NCBI GenBank assembly: GCA_016706055.1
Contig: JADJKL010000008.1
Coordinates: 186,001 to 250,000 of the forward strand
Direction of reading: 5' to 3'
Length of the DNA stretch: 64,000 nucleotides
From: Chitinophagaceae bacterium
Lineage (GTDB): Bacteria; Bacteroidota; Bacteroidia; Chitinophagales; Chitinophagaceae
Position 1 is the stretch's first letter. Every line of letters begins with the position of its first letter. The notes below the pieces were generated by a model that worked only from the letters and a program-made list of their open reading frames with translations, was not told where the DNA came from and ran no database searches. Positions 26,345 through 34,760 of the stretch are shown piece after piece. The position numbers and the translations under genes are program-made.

Positions 26345-28788
26345 TTTCTGATTTCGGCCTGTAATTCTTTTTCAAGCGAAGACATAATCTTATTCATCCA
26401 ACCATCAATTTCTTTATCTGTCAGTGTTTTTTCTTCATCCTGAAAAGTGAAGTTAACGGCTAATGATTTTTTATTGGTTCCCAGCTTTTCACTTTCAAAA
26501 ATATCAAACAGTTTGATGTCTTGTAATTTATTCAATTTTACTTTCTCAACTGTTTTTTGCACTTCATCCCAAGTTAAGTCGTTAGAAACAATCATTGCCA
26601 GATCTCTTTGCACAGCCGGATATTTCGGAATTTCTTTTACCTTGTTTTTTTGTGCAGCAGCCAGTTCTGAAATAACTTCCCAATTCAATTCTGCGAAATA
26701 AGCCGGTTGCTTAATGCCGAATTTATCCAATATATTTTTCTTTACCGTTCCGGCTCCTGCAATAATGGTATTGTTTAGTTTGAAAACAATATGATTGTCG
26801 AGCTTTGGCACTTCAAAAGTTTCAATCGCATCAGCTGTTAGTCCAAGTAATGTCAAAACTGTGTTTACAGCTCCTTTCAGATTATAGAAATCCGCAGCAA
26901 CTGCTTTTTCTTTCCAGCTATCTTCATTTTTATTGCCGGTAATTACAAGGCACAGTTTTTCTGCTTCTGCATACCTGCCGGCCGGCGAGGCAGGTTTTCC
27001 ACTCCCTGAAGTATTATAGGCTTTCCCAAACTCAAATAATCTTAGTGAATTGTTTTTGTGATTCAGGTTATGCGCCACTACTTCGAGTGAAGTTTCAAAT
27101 AATGAATTGCGAAGAATGTTTAATTCTGCACTAAGGCTGTTCATCATTGTTACCATGCTGCTCAGTTCTTCTTCAGAAAAATATGCAGCATTGGTAATAG
27201 AGTTGGTCATCATTTCATTGAATCCCTGGCCCACTAAATAATTGGCAGCTTTCTCTCTGAATATTTCTTTTTCATATTGCTCTTCAACCGAAGGGGTGAT
27301 AGTGATAGAATTCGGAATTTCAATATTATCCAACCCGTCAATTCTTACAATCTCTTCCACCAGATCGGCAGGTAAACTGATGTCGGGTTTATGATAAGGC
27401 ACAGCTACTCTGAGTTCGTCTATACCTTCTTTCAATTTTTCAAATCCAAGGCTGTTCAGAATATCCATTACCGCATCAGGGTGGTAATTCTTACCACTCA
27501 ATTTTTTTATGAAATGCCATTTGATGGCAACTTCTGTTTTTGGTTTTACAGTTGGATAAATATCTACTATCTCTGATGCAATTTCGCCACTAGCAATTTC
27601 TTTTATCAAGTTTGCTGCTCTCTTCAACACATTTACTGTTGCAGAAATATCCGTCCCTTTTTCAAAACGGCTGGCTGCATCTGTTCTTAATCCATGACGG
27701 AAAGAAGTTTTCCGGGTTATCACTGCATCGAAGAATGCACTCTCCAGAAAAATGTTCTTTGTTGTATCTGTTACTCCACTATGCTGACCGCCAAATACTC
27801 CGGCAATACACATTCCTTCATTTGCATCGCAAATCATTAGGTCTTCAGCACTCAGCGTTCTTTTCTTTTCATCCAATGTGATAAAACTTGTTCCTTCAGC
27901 TAAATTCTTTACAATGATTTTATTGCCGCCAATTTTATTAATATCAAAAGCATGTAAGGGTTGTCCTGTTTCATGCTGAATGAAATTGGTAATGTCGACA
28001 ATATTATTAATTGGCCGGAGGCCGATTGCTTTCAATTTTTGTTGCAGCCATTTTGGTGAAGCTGCAATAGTTACGTTGGCAATACTTACACCTGAATAAC
28101 GAGGGCAAGCCTTTTCATTTTCCACTTGTACATCCAATGTCAAAGAAGTATTGTCAACTTTAAAGCCATTTGCATTCGGCAGTTTTGGTTTTATATCCTT
28201 CTTATCATGATGGCTTAAATAAGCACAAACATCTCTTGCCACACCCCAATGGCTCATCGCATCCATGCGGTTGGGAGTAAGTCCTATTTCATAGATTATA
28301 TCATCGTAGGGTTGAAAATATTCGTCAGCAGCCATTCCCACTTTTACATCAGCAGGCAAAACCATAATGCCGTCATGAGAATTTCCCATTCCAATTTCGT
28401 CTTCGGCACAGATCATTCCGTGGCTTTCTACACTCCTTATTTTGGCAACTCTCATTGTTAATGGATCGCCTGTAGAAGGATAAATAGTTGTGCCGACAGT
28501 TGCCACCACCACTTTCTGACCTGTTGCCACATTCGGTGCACCACATACAATCTGTAAAGGCTCGCCATTGCCAACTGATACTTTTGTCAACGTCAGTTTA
28601 TCTGCATTGGGATGTTTTTCAGTACTCAGCACTTCGCCAATCAGCAAACCCTGTAATCCGCCTTTCACTTCTTCGTAATTGGTCATGCTTTCTACTTCCA
28701 GTCCGATGGAAGTAAGGATGCGGCTTAGCCTTTCCGGTTCTACGGTTACAGGCAGGTATTCACTCAGCCATTTATAGGAAATCGTCAT
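26341..28788 (-). CDS. pheT: Phenylalanyl-tRNA synthetase beta subunit
   Basis: The 815-residue PheT works with PheS to charge tRNA-Phe. The order is an N-terminal EMAP-type tRNA-binding domain (residues about 40-150), the B3/B4 editing domain (about 210-390), B5 (about 405-475), the core B6/B7 region (480-690) and a C-terminal ferredoxin-fold anticodon-binding domain (about 720-815). Around residue 600 the sequence SGSGKPASPAGRYAEAEK carries an unusual Pro/Ala/Gly insert encoded by a GC-rich palindrome at 26973-26995, read in frame. The gene overlaps the coiled-coil gene by 4 nt. Confidence 0.96.
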   Translation of the reverse strand: MTISYKWLSEYLPVTVEPERLSRILTSIGLEVESMTNYEEVKGGLQGLLIGEVLSTEKHPNADKLTLTKVSVGNGEPLQIVCGAPNVATGQKVVVATVGTTIYPSTGDPLTMRVAKIRSVESHGMICAEDEIGMGNSHDGIMVLPADVKVGMAADEYFQPYDDIIYEIGLTPNRMDAMSHWGVARDVCAYLSHHDKKDIKPKLPNANGFKVDNTSLTLDVQVENEKACPRYSGVSIANVTIAASPKWLQQKLKAIGLRPINNIVDITNFIQHETGQPLHAFDINKIGGNKIIVKNLAEGTSFITLDEKKRTLSAEDLMICDANEGMCIAGVFGGQHSGVTDTTKNIFLESAFFDAVITRKTSFRHGLRTDAASRFEKGTDISATVNVLKRAANLIKEIASGEIASEIVDIYPTVKPKTEVAIKWHFIKKLSGKNYHPDAVMDILNSLGFEKLKEGIDELRVAVPYHKPDISLPADLVEEIVRIDGLDNIEIPNSITITPSVEEQYEKEIFREKAANYLVGQGFNEMMTNSITNAAYFSEEELSSMVTMMNSLSAELNILRNSLFETSLEVVAHNLNHKNNSLRLFEFGKAYNTSGSGKPASPAGRYAEAEKLCLVITGNKNEDSWKEKAVAADFYNLKGAVNTVLTLLGLTADAIETFEVPKLDNHIVFKLNNTIIAGAGTVKKNILDKFGIKQPAYFAELNWEVISELAAAQKNKVKEIPKYPAVQRDLAMIVSNDLTWDEVQKTVEKVKLNKLQDIKLFDIFESEKLGTNKKSLAVNFTFQDEEKTLTDKEIDGWMNKIMSSLEKELQAEIRK
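26973..26995. repeat. GC-rich palindromic element inside the pheT reading frame
   Basis: ACCTGCC and GGCAGGT pair around a GGCCGGCGA centre. On the coding strand it reads CCT GCC TCG CCG GCC GGC AGG (PASPAGR). A related palindrome, ACCTGCCTGCCGGTAGGCA, is intergenic at 62278-62299, and the stem of the terminator at 25350-25380 is similar. Confidence 0.65.
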
Positions 28789-28821
28789 GCCGCAAAGATA
28801 AGGAGAGAGGCCTCTCGGCTA

Positions 28822-29898
28822 TCAGATTCGGTAACATACGGCGTTAATATTCATTCCAGAACCTACCGATGCAAAAAGCACAATATCGCCTTTGTCAAAA
28901 GCATGTTCTTCAAATTTGCCCTTTTTTACCTGATCAAATAAAGTGGGAATAGTGGCTACAGAGCTGTTGCCATATTTATGTATGTTCATCGGCATGATAT
29001 GTTCAGGAATGTCTTTTTCGCCATACAATTTAAAAAGACGTTTGATAATTCCTTCATCCATTTTTTCATTGGCCTGGTGGATAAAAATTTTTTTCACTTG
29101 CTGTATGGGAATATTTGCTTTATCCAAACAATCTTTCATAGCCGCCGGAACATGTTGCATGGCATATTCATACACTTTTCTGCCTTTCATTTTTATATAG
29201 CGGATTTTGTCATCGGCATTGGGCAAATTACTTTTTCCAAGAAATAAATAGAAAGCCTCGTCCACACAATGGCTTTGCACACTCCAGGAAAGTATTCCAC
29301 TAGTTGTATCTTCTTCTGGAATGGCTTCGAGAACAGAAGCTCCTGCACCATCAGAAAAAATCATACTGTCACGGTCGTACATATCTATTACACGGCTCAG
29401 CGTTTCAGTGCCTATTACCAATGCTTTTTTAGCAACCCCAGCTTTTATAAATGAGTCGGCTTGAATGACGCCTTGTAACCAACCGGGACAACCAAATAAA
29501 ATATCATAGGCAACACAGTTCGGATTTTTGATTCCAAGGTCATGCTTTACCCTTGAGGCCAATGCTGGTAAAATATCTGTTTGAATAGTATTCTTAGTTA
29601 CATTGCCAAAATTGTGTGCAAGTATGATTTGGTCCAGTTCTTCGGGGTCAATACCGCTTTCTTCAATTGCCAATCTTGCTGCTATTGTCGCCATGTCAGA
29701 TGAATTCATATCATCATTGATATAGCGTCGTTCTTCAATGCCGGTAATGTCCCGGAATTTGTCAACTATTTCTTGTGGGTGTGTTGAGATACGTTGGTTT
29801 TCTTCTGTATAGAAATCCTGATTTATAAAATCATTGTTTGTTTTTATAAATGCCGGAACATAGCATCCGGTTCCCGTTATCACAGTATTTAGTTTCAT
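28822..29898 (-). CDS. 3-oxoacyl-ACP synthase III family protein (FabH-like)
   Basis: A 358-residue condensing enzyme of the thiolase fold. The catalytic triad is visible as Cys in FGCPGWLQG, His in IFIHQAN and Asn in KYGNSSV. The region around GDGAGASVLE (here SDGAGASVLEAI) is the FabH/KAS III glycine loop. Typical FabH proteins have about 320-330 residues, and the extra N-terminal stretch (DFYTEENQRISTHPQEI) suggests a specialised member rather than the housekeeping fabH. Substrate unknown. It is divergent from a 68-residue membrane protein and fabI, with a perfect 14-bp hairpin between them. Confidence 0.88.
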   Translation of the reverse strand: MKLNTVITGTGCYVPAFIKTNNDFINQDFYTEENQRISTHPQEIVDKFRDITGIEERRYINDDMNSSDMATIAARLAIEESGIDPEELDQIILAHNFGNVTKNTIQTDILPALASRVKHDLGIKNPNCVAYDILFGCPGWLQGVIQADSFIKAGVAKKALVIGTETLSRVIDMYDRDSMIFSDGAGASVLEAIPEEDTTSGILSWSVQSHCVDEAFYLFLGKSNLPNADDKIRYIKMKGRKVYEYAMQHVPAAMKDCLDKANIPIQQVKKIFIHQANEKMDEGIIKRLFKLYGEKDIPEHIMPMNIHKYGNSSVATIPTLFDQVKKGKFEEHAFDKGDIVLFASVGSGMNINAVCYRI

Positions 29899-29974
29899 GC
29901 ATTATAATTTTATCGAAGACCCTAAGGAAGGCTATTGTATTAAAGATAATTAAACTGCCTTAAATTTATTATTG

Positions 29975-30006
29975 AAGCGATACAATTTTTATAAATTGTA
30001 TCGCTT
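29975..30006. promoter_or_regulatory. Perfect 14-bp hairpin in the divergent region
   Basis: AAGCGATACAATTT and AAATTGTATCGCTT pair perfectly around TTAT. It lies 15 nt before the start of the 68-residue gene and 76 nt before the FabH-like gene. Neither side has a T run, so it is not a standard terminator; an operator or a leader structure is possible. Confidence 0.5.
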
Positions 30007-30021
30007 ATTTAACTATTTCAG

Positions 30022-30228
30022 ATGAAACTAAAAGCGGTTGCGGTATTGCTGATTATTGTGGTGTCGTTGATTCCATTGTATATGCTATACAAATATCTGG
30101 AGCAAAAAATGAAGCCTAGAGAATCATTCGGCAATTTTTTAATTTGGATGATATCGATCCTAGCATTGATATTTCTATCTACATTTTGTATTGTTTTTAT
30201 AATCAGGCTGCTGTTTCCTGTAGCTTAG
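30022..30228 (+). CDS. Small membrane protein, 68 residues
   Basis: Two strongly hydrophobic segments (residues 4-22 and 41-64) are joined by a short charged link (YLEQKMKPRESFGNF), giving a two-helix hairpin in the inner membrane. I do not recognise a family. The start follows a perfect hairpin by 15 nt. The next gene, fabI, is 84 nt downstream and has its own likely promoter, so co-transcription is uncertain. Confidence 0.6.
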   Translation: MKLKAVAVLLIIVVSLIPLYMLYKYLEQKMKPRESFGNFLIWMISILALIFLSTFCIVFIIRLLFPVA

Positions 30229-30257
30229 AAATACAACTTCGCAAACCAGCAGGCTGT

Positions 30258-30292
30258 TTTGCTTCTTTGTACAAAGTATCTCCTTATTTTTA
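30258..30292 (+). promoter_or_regulatory. Probable fabI promoter with a 12-bp palindromic operator
   Basis: TTTG at 30258-30261 and TATTTTTA at 30285-30292 (7 of 8 to TAnnTTTG) are 23 nt apart, 20 nt before the fabI ATG. Between them lies a perfect palindrome, CTTTGTACAAAG (30265-30276), well placed for a repressor site. The regulator is unknown. Confidence 0.45.
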
Positions 30293-30312
30293 CCACAACA
30301 AAATCAATTGCT

Positions 30313-31139
30313 ATGGCTTACAACTTATTAAAAGGAAAAGAGGAATCATTACCGGTGCTTTGGATGAAAACTCGATTGCCTGGAAAGTGGCAGAAAAGGC
30401 ACATGAAGAAGGCGCCACATTTGTATTAACCAATGCCCCCATTGCCATGCGGATGGGAGAGATCAATAAACTGGCCGAAAAAACAGGTTCAGAAATTATT
30501 CCGGCTGATGCTACCAGTGTAGAAGAGTTGACTACATTATTTACTAAATCGCAGGAAGTTTTGGGTGGTAAAATTGACTTTGTACTTCACTCAATAGGTA
30601 TGAGTGTGAACATTCGTAAAAAAATCCCATACACCGAATCGAATTATGATTATTTCATGAAAGGGATTGATGTTTCTGCAATGTCTTTACATAAGATGCT
30701 GGCTGTCGCTAAAAAAATGGATGCCATCAATGAGTGGGGAAGTGTAGTGGCACTAACTTATATGGCTGCCCAACGTACTTATCCTTTTTACACTGATATG
30801 GCTGACATAAAAGCGATGCTTGAATCTATTGCCCGCAGCTTTGGTTATCATTATGGTGTAGATAAAAAAGTTAGGATTAACACAGTTTCTCAATCGCCAA
30901 CAAAAACAACTGCCGGAACTGGTATCAAAGGCTTTGGTGATTTCTTTGACTATGCTCAGGCTATTGCTCCGTTAGGAAATGCATCTGCCGAAGATTGTGC
31001 GAATTATTGTATTACATTATTTAGTGATTTGACTAGAATGGTGACTATGCAGAATCTGTTCCATGATGGCGGGTATTCAACTACTGGTGTTAGCAATGAT
31101 GTGATGCAAAGGCTAGGAGTAGACCCCGAAACCCCCTAA
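30313..31139 (+). CDS. fabI: Enoyl-ACP reductase FabI (frame broken near the 5' end)
   Basis: FabI reduces enoyl-ACP with NAD(P)H in the last step of each fatty-acid elongation round. The natural start ATG GCT TAC AAC at 30313 gives MAYNLLKGK, but one base is missing in the A4 run at 30336-30339; adding it gives GKRGIITGALDENSIAWKVA, the family's cofactor-binding start. The body has DFVLHSIG (about 95) and the catalytic YMAAQRTYPFYTDM region with Tyr and Lys (KAMLESIAR). The frame as sequenced can be extended upstream from 30144, but that N terminus is not FabI-like. The last residues (PETP) are encoded by a CCCCCTAAAGGGGG repeat that also supplies the stop. Confidence 0.88.
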
Positions 31140-31147
31140 AGGGGGCT
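31131..31147. repeat. CCCCTAAAGGGG element at the fabI stop codon
   Basis: ACCCCCTAAAGGGGGCT; the TAA at its centre (31137-31139) is the fabI stop. With the inverted copy at 31225-31250 it brackets a terminator. Confidence 0.65.
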
Positions 31148-31181
31148 TTAGTTTTCCTTAATTCAAAAAATAATTATAAAT

Positions 31182-31208
31182 AAAATGCCTCCGACATGGA
31201 GGCATTTT
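31182..31208. terminator. Bidirectional terminator between fabI and the DUF2795 gene
   Basis: An 11-bp perfect stem AAAATGCCTCC / GGAGGCATTTT with a 5-nt loop GACAT, giving T runs on both strands. It separates two convergent genes. Confidence 0.85.
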
Positions 31209-31224
31209 ATTTAATAAGTTATTT

Positions 31225-31250
31225 ACTCCCCTTTAGGGGTTGGGGGTTTA
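31225..31250. repeat. CCCCTAAAGGGG element at the DUF2795 stop codon
   Basis: On the minus strand the sequence starts with the stop codon TAA and continues ACCCCCAACCCCTAAAGGGG. It is the same form as the copy at 43051-43073. Confidence 0.7.
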
Positions 31251-31469
31251 ATATTCATCTTCGTTAAAGAGGAAATCTTCATGAGTAGGATAATCCGGCC
31301 AGATGTCCTCGATGGTTTCATACACATCGCCTTCATCTTCCAGTTCCTGTAAATTTTCTACTACCTCAATAGGTGCACCAGAACGAATCGAGTAATCGAT
31401 CAACTCATCTTTTGTGGCTGGCCATGGAGCATCTTCCAGGTACGAGGCTAATTCTAAAGTCCAAAACAT
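31248..31469 (-). CDS. DUF2795-type small acidic protein
   Basis: A 73-residue cytoplasmic protein with the pattern ELASYLEDAPWPATKDELID, which fits the DUF2795 family (helix, then WPATKxEL, then a second helix). The tail is very acidic (PTHEDFLFNEDEY). These proteins are common in Bacteroidota and often single-copy; function is unknown. It stands alone, convergent with fabI. The 263 nt upstream (31470-31732) hold a stretch of T-rich intergenic DNA with no recognised feature. Confidence 0.82.
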   Translation of the reverse strand: MFWTLELASYLEDAPWPATKDELIDYSIRSGAPIEVVENLQELEDEGDVYETIEDIWPDYPTHEDFLFNEDEY

Positions 31470-31732
31470 CTTCTCAGGGTTTTAATTTTTGAATAAGGTT
31501 TTTGCATCAGGCATATTTCGTGATACCCTAATTTTCCGCAAATGTAACAGTATTAACGTATTTTCCAAATCCAAAGTTTTTAACGGGTTTTTGGATCATT
31601 TTTCTGATTAACGGGAAGTCTCAGGGTTTTGTTTTGAAAGACTACCTTTTTATGAAAAAGTTTCAACTCGATTTGTATAGTTTCGGGCTGAAAATACTGA
31701 CCGATTGATTAAATAATTGAATAATTAGCTGC

Positions 31733-32383
31733 ATGATATCTGGAAAAAATATTTTTAAACGTTACGGAAAGGTTGAAGTACTGAAAGGCGTTGATCTGGA
31801 AATTAATAAAGGAGAAGTAGTTTCAATCGTTGGCCCGTCGGGATCTGGCAAAAGTACTTTGCTGCATATTTTGGGTACATTGGATAGTGCGGATATGGGT
31901 GAGGTGAAAATGAATAATGTACTGATCAATTCACTAACCGGCGTTAAATTATCTGCGTTTCGAAATAAGCATATCGGTTTTGTTTTTCAATTTCATCATT
32001 TGTTGCCGGAATTCTCTGCTTTAGAAAACGTTTGTATTCCCGGATGGATTGCAGGAAAAAAGAAAGCCGAGGTAAAGGCTGAAGCAGAAAGATTATTGAA
32101 TATGCTTGGCTTGGCTGAACGAATGGAAAATAAGCCTAACCAGTTATCTGGCGGGGAGCAGCAAAGAGTGGCAGTGGCGAGGGCATTGATTAATAAACCG
32201 GATATAATTTTTGCAGATGAGCCGACAGGTAATCTTGATTCTGCCAATGCAAAAGAATTACACCAGCTATTTTTTGATCTGCGGAAAAATTTTAATCAGA
32301 CCTTTTTAATTGTTACACACAATGAGGAACTGGCACAACTGAGTGACCGGGTTCTACATATGAAAGATGGAAAAATTGTTTAA
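31733..32383 (+). CDS. ABC transporter ATPase (LolD-like)
   Basis: A 216-residue ATPase. Walker A is GPSGSGKST (about 35-43), the signature is LSGGEQQR (about 138-145), Walker B is IIFADEP (about 158-164), and the H-loop His lies in IVTHNEE. The short, single-domain form with FHHLLPEFSALENV is typical of LolD and related MacB/FtsE-type ATPases, which power lipoprotein release or mechanotransmission rather than transport. No permease is adjacent, so the partner is encoded elsewhere. A 97-bp inverted repeat begins at its stop codon. Confidence 0.88.
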   Translation: MISGKNIFKRYGKVEVLKGVDLEINKGEVVSIVGPSGSGKSTLLHILGTLDSADMGEVKMNNVLINSLTGVKLSAFRNKHIGFVFQFHHLLPEFSALENVCIPGWIAGKKKAEVKAEAERLLNMLGLAERMENKPNQLSGGEQQRVAVARALINKPDIIFADEPTGNLDSANAKELHQLFFDLRKNFNQTFLIVTHNEELAQLSDRVLHMKDGKIV

Positions 32384-32476
32384 AGGCAATTCTAAAAACT
32401 TATTATTTATTATGACCTCACCTTTGATTCCTCTCCTTTATGAGAGGAGATTGTAAGTTTTTAGAAATGCCTTTAA
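32380..32476. repeat. 97-bp MITE-like element with 23-bp terminal inverted repeats
   Basis: The left end TTAAAGGCAATTCTAAAAAC... (32380-32402) and the right end (32454-32476) are inverted copies matching at 22 of 23 positions. The interior has CCTCACC and TCCTCTCC/GGAGAGGA-like sequence (32416-32450) related to other repeats here. The left arm includes the stop codon of the upstream gene. There is no obvious target duplication. It separates two convergent genes and could also act as a bidirectional terminator. Confidence 0.6.
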
Positions 32477-32482
32477 GTTGTA

Positions 32483-33358
32483 TTATGGATAAGCAGTAAA
32501 CCATGCTTTCATTTCATCCATTGTATTAGCTGTTTTTGTGCCATCCGTCCACCAATCATGAAATGTAAGTGGATACATGATGATTTTTCTTCCTACACCC
32601 AAGGTTCCAAGTTTTGCATACATTCCATTGCTTTGGTCTGTATAAACTACAGGATCCCATTCTCCATGAAAGAAAATAGTGGGCGGAGCAGATGCTGTGG
32701 CTTGAAAATAAGGACTACAATCTTGATATCGTTGTGTAGCTGTTGGTGTTGAAGGAAACAATGGAACTCCGAGAAAGGGTTCTAATATTTGATTGTAGAT
32801 ATTGAAATTATAATACGACATGTTAAAGAGGTTTGCAGGGCCAGCTAATGAACTTGCCGCTTTTACTTTACCCGAAGCATTTCTTGTGTAAGCATAACTC
32901 ATAGCTAAATGTCCACCAGCACTATGACCTGTTATGTATAATTTTTGTCCATTGAATTTATGAGTTGATGCAAGCCTCAATACATTCTGAACTGCGCTGT
33001 CCACATCGTCTAACTGCATTTTGTAATTATCAGGCTGGTTTAAGGTAAGCCGATAATTAATATTGGCAACAGCATAACCTCTTTGTTTTAACCCATTCAG
33101 TAACCAGCTTAATTCATTTTTGTCACCGGTTGACCATCCGCCACCATGTACTACAACGACTAACTGTGTGGACGCAGTAGTTCTGTTTGCAGGAAGTCCA
33201 AGATCAAATTTTTGGCTACCATTTGCACCGTAGGAAATGTCTTTAATAGTTGTATCACTAAGTATAATTGGTCCGGGAGGTGGGTCTATAGGTTCAGGCA
33301 CACAACCAATTAAAGACAATGCAAAAAATGAGATAAGTAAAAAGTTGAAAAACTTCAT
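32483..33358 (-). CDS. Alpha/beta-hydrolase lipoprotein (esterase/lipase family)
   Basis: A 291-residue lipoprotein. The signal ends in a lipobox (SLIGC, Cys19). The oxyanion motif HGGGW (in VVVVHGGGWSTGD-like context) and the nucleophile motif TGHSAGGH mark the hormone-sensitive-lipase/BD-FAE side of the alpha/beta-hydrolases. The Asp (in WDPVV) and a C-terminal His (FHDWW) complete the triad. Such enzymes in Bacteroidota often remove acyl or feruloyl groups from polysaccharides, but the substrate cannot be told from sequence. It lies alone between a MITE-like element and the adenosyltransferase gene. Confidence 0.87.
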   Translation of the reverse strand: MKFFNFLLISFFALSLIGCVPEPIDPPPGPIILSDTTIKDISYGANGSQKFDLGLPANRTTASTQLVVVVHGGGWSTGDKNELSWLLNGLKQRGYAVANINYRLTLNQPDNYKMQLDDVDSAVQNVLRLASTHKFNGQKLYITGHSAGGHLAMSYAYTRNASGKVKAASSLAGPANLFNMSYYNFNIYNQILEPFLGVPLFPSTPTATQRYQDCSPYFQATASAPPTIFFHGEWDPVVYTDQSNGMYAKLGTLGVGRKIIMYPLTFHDWWTDGTKTANTMDEMKAWFTAYP

Positions 33359-33470
33359 ATAATTGTTTTAATACAGTAAAAAATTCGTAAAAATGACGTT
33401 TAAGCAGAGAGGTAGTTGCCTGAGTTCAGAATTACAAGTAAAATAAGATAATTATGTGATTATTTAAAGC

Positions 33471-34031
33471 CTAAACTCTCGGTCTCCAGGGAATTTCTTT
33501 CACTTTAAGATTTTTGCCAATATATCTTGCCAAAACAAAAAGATAATCGCTTAGCCGGTTCAGGTATTTAATTACTAACGGATCTACAAACATTTTGTTT
33601 TGTTCCAATGCAACAATTAATCTTTCTGCCCTGCGGCAAACACAACGGGCAATATGTGCCGATGAAACTACCGGATGTCCTCCTGGAATGATGAATGTTT
33701 TCATTACCGGAAGCTTCTTATTCATTTTATCAATTTCCTTTTCCAGGAAAATAATATCAAGTTCTACTAGGTCCGGTATTTTTAGTTTGGGTTCTTTCTT
33801 TGGGTCGCAGGCAAGTGATGAGCCAATGGTGAATAGTCTGTCCTGTATTTCCTGTAAAATTTCTTTTTCTTTTTTGATTTTAATCTGATCACCAACAAGA
33901 CCAATCCAAGAGTTTAATTCATCTACTGTGCCATAAGCTTCAATACGAAGATGTGATTTCGGAACTTTTGTTCCACCAATCAATGATGTTGTTCCTTTGT
34001 CACCTGTTTTTGTATAAATTTTCATTGCCAT
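33471..34031 (-). CDS. ATP:cob(I)alamin adenosyltransferase, PduO type
   Basis: A 186-residue enzyme that attaches the adenosyl group to cob(I)alamin, making coenzyme B12. The N terminus KIYTKTGDKGTTSLIGG is the PduO signature and its ATP-binding loop; RIEAYGTVDELNS and CRRAERL follow as expected. It lies third in a leftward run (gatC, ABC ATPase, this gene) with only 8 nt to the ATPase gene. Its product is the cofactor required by the class II ribonucleotide reductase at the left end of the window, so it is a key support enzyme for DNA synthesis here. Confidence 0.93.
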   Translation of the reverse strand: MAMKIYTKTGDKGTTSLIGGTKVPKSHLRIEAYGTVDELNSWIGLVGDQIKIKKEKEILQEIQDRLFTIGSSLACDPKKEPKLKIPDLVELDIIFLEKEIDKMNKKLPVMKTFIIPGGHPVVSSAHIARCVCRRAERLIVALEQNKMFVDPLVIKYLNRLSDYLFVLARYIGKNLKVKEIPWRPRV

Positions 34032-34039
34032 AATCTCAA

Positions 34040-34759
34040 CTAATTTTTTGTTTCACTTCCTTCTGCAATTGATGGCTTGTTTCTTTTGTCGCTTTCAATA
34101 TTTCCATCAAGCAACCGAATCACCCTGTGTGCATGATTAGCAATATCTTCTTCATGTGTAACAAGAATAACAGTATTCCCTCTGCTATGTATGTCTTCAA
34201 AAATATCCATGATCTCATACGATGTAACAGAATCAAGATTACCTGTTGGCTCATCCGCAAGTATAATTGCAGGATCATTTACCAATGCTCTTGCAATAGC
34301 AACCCGTTGGCATTGGCCTCCGGATAATTCATTGGGTTTGTGATGCGATCTATCGGAAAGACTTACCATGTCCAGCACATGCAATGCCTTTTCATTTCGA
34401 AGTTTCCTGCTCATACCTGCATATACTAATGGTAACGCCACATTTTCTAAGGCTGTTAATCTTGGTAATAAATTAAATTGCTGAAATACAAATCCGATCT
34501 CCGTATTTCTTACTTCCGCCAGTGAGTTATCATCCATCTGGCTTACATCTTTTTCATTTAGAATATATTTTCCACCTGTTGGTGTATCAAGGCAGCCTAT
34601 AATATTCATCAATGTGCTTTTGCCAGAACCAGATGGTCCCATCAACGCCACATATTCGTTTTTAAAAACATCCAGTGAAAGACCTTTTAACACCTTCAGC
34701 TCCTGTTTACCCATGAAGTAGCTTTTCTGAATATTTTCCAAATGAATAATTCCTGCCAT
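34040..34759 (-). CDS. ABC transporter ATPase (MacB/LolD type)
   Basis: A 239-residue ATPase with Walker A GPSGSGKST (about 40-48), signature LSGGQCQR (about 144-151), Walker B IILADEP (about 164-170) and the H-loop in VTHEEDIA. The pattern VFQQFNLLPRLTALENV is typical of MacB/LolD-type ATPases paired with FtsX-like permeases. The Cys in the signature is unusual but not in a catalytic position. It lies 1 nt from the gatC stop, so is translated with it. No permease is nearby. Confidence 0.9.
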   Translation of the reverse strand: MAGIIHLENIQKSYFMGKQELKVLKGLSLDVFKNEYVALMGPSGSGKSTLMNIIGCLDTPTGGKYILNEKDVSQMDDNSLAEVRNTEIGFVFQQFNLLPRLTALENVALPLVYAGMSRKLRNEKALHVLDMVSLSDRSHHKPNELSGGQCQRVAIARALVNDPAIILADEPTGNLDSVTSYEIMDIFEDIHSRGNTVILVTHEEDIANHAHRVIRLLDGNIESDKRNKPSIAEGSETKN

Positions 34760-34760
34760 A

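Noticed and set aside
30144..30312. Upstream extension of FabI to a start at 30144
   Set aside because: The extra residues overlap the 68-residue gene and the promoter region and are not FabI-like. The true start is the out-of-frame ATG at 30313 with a missing base.
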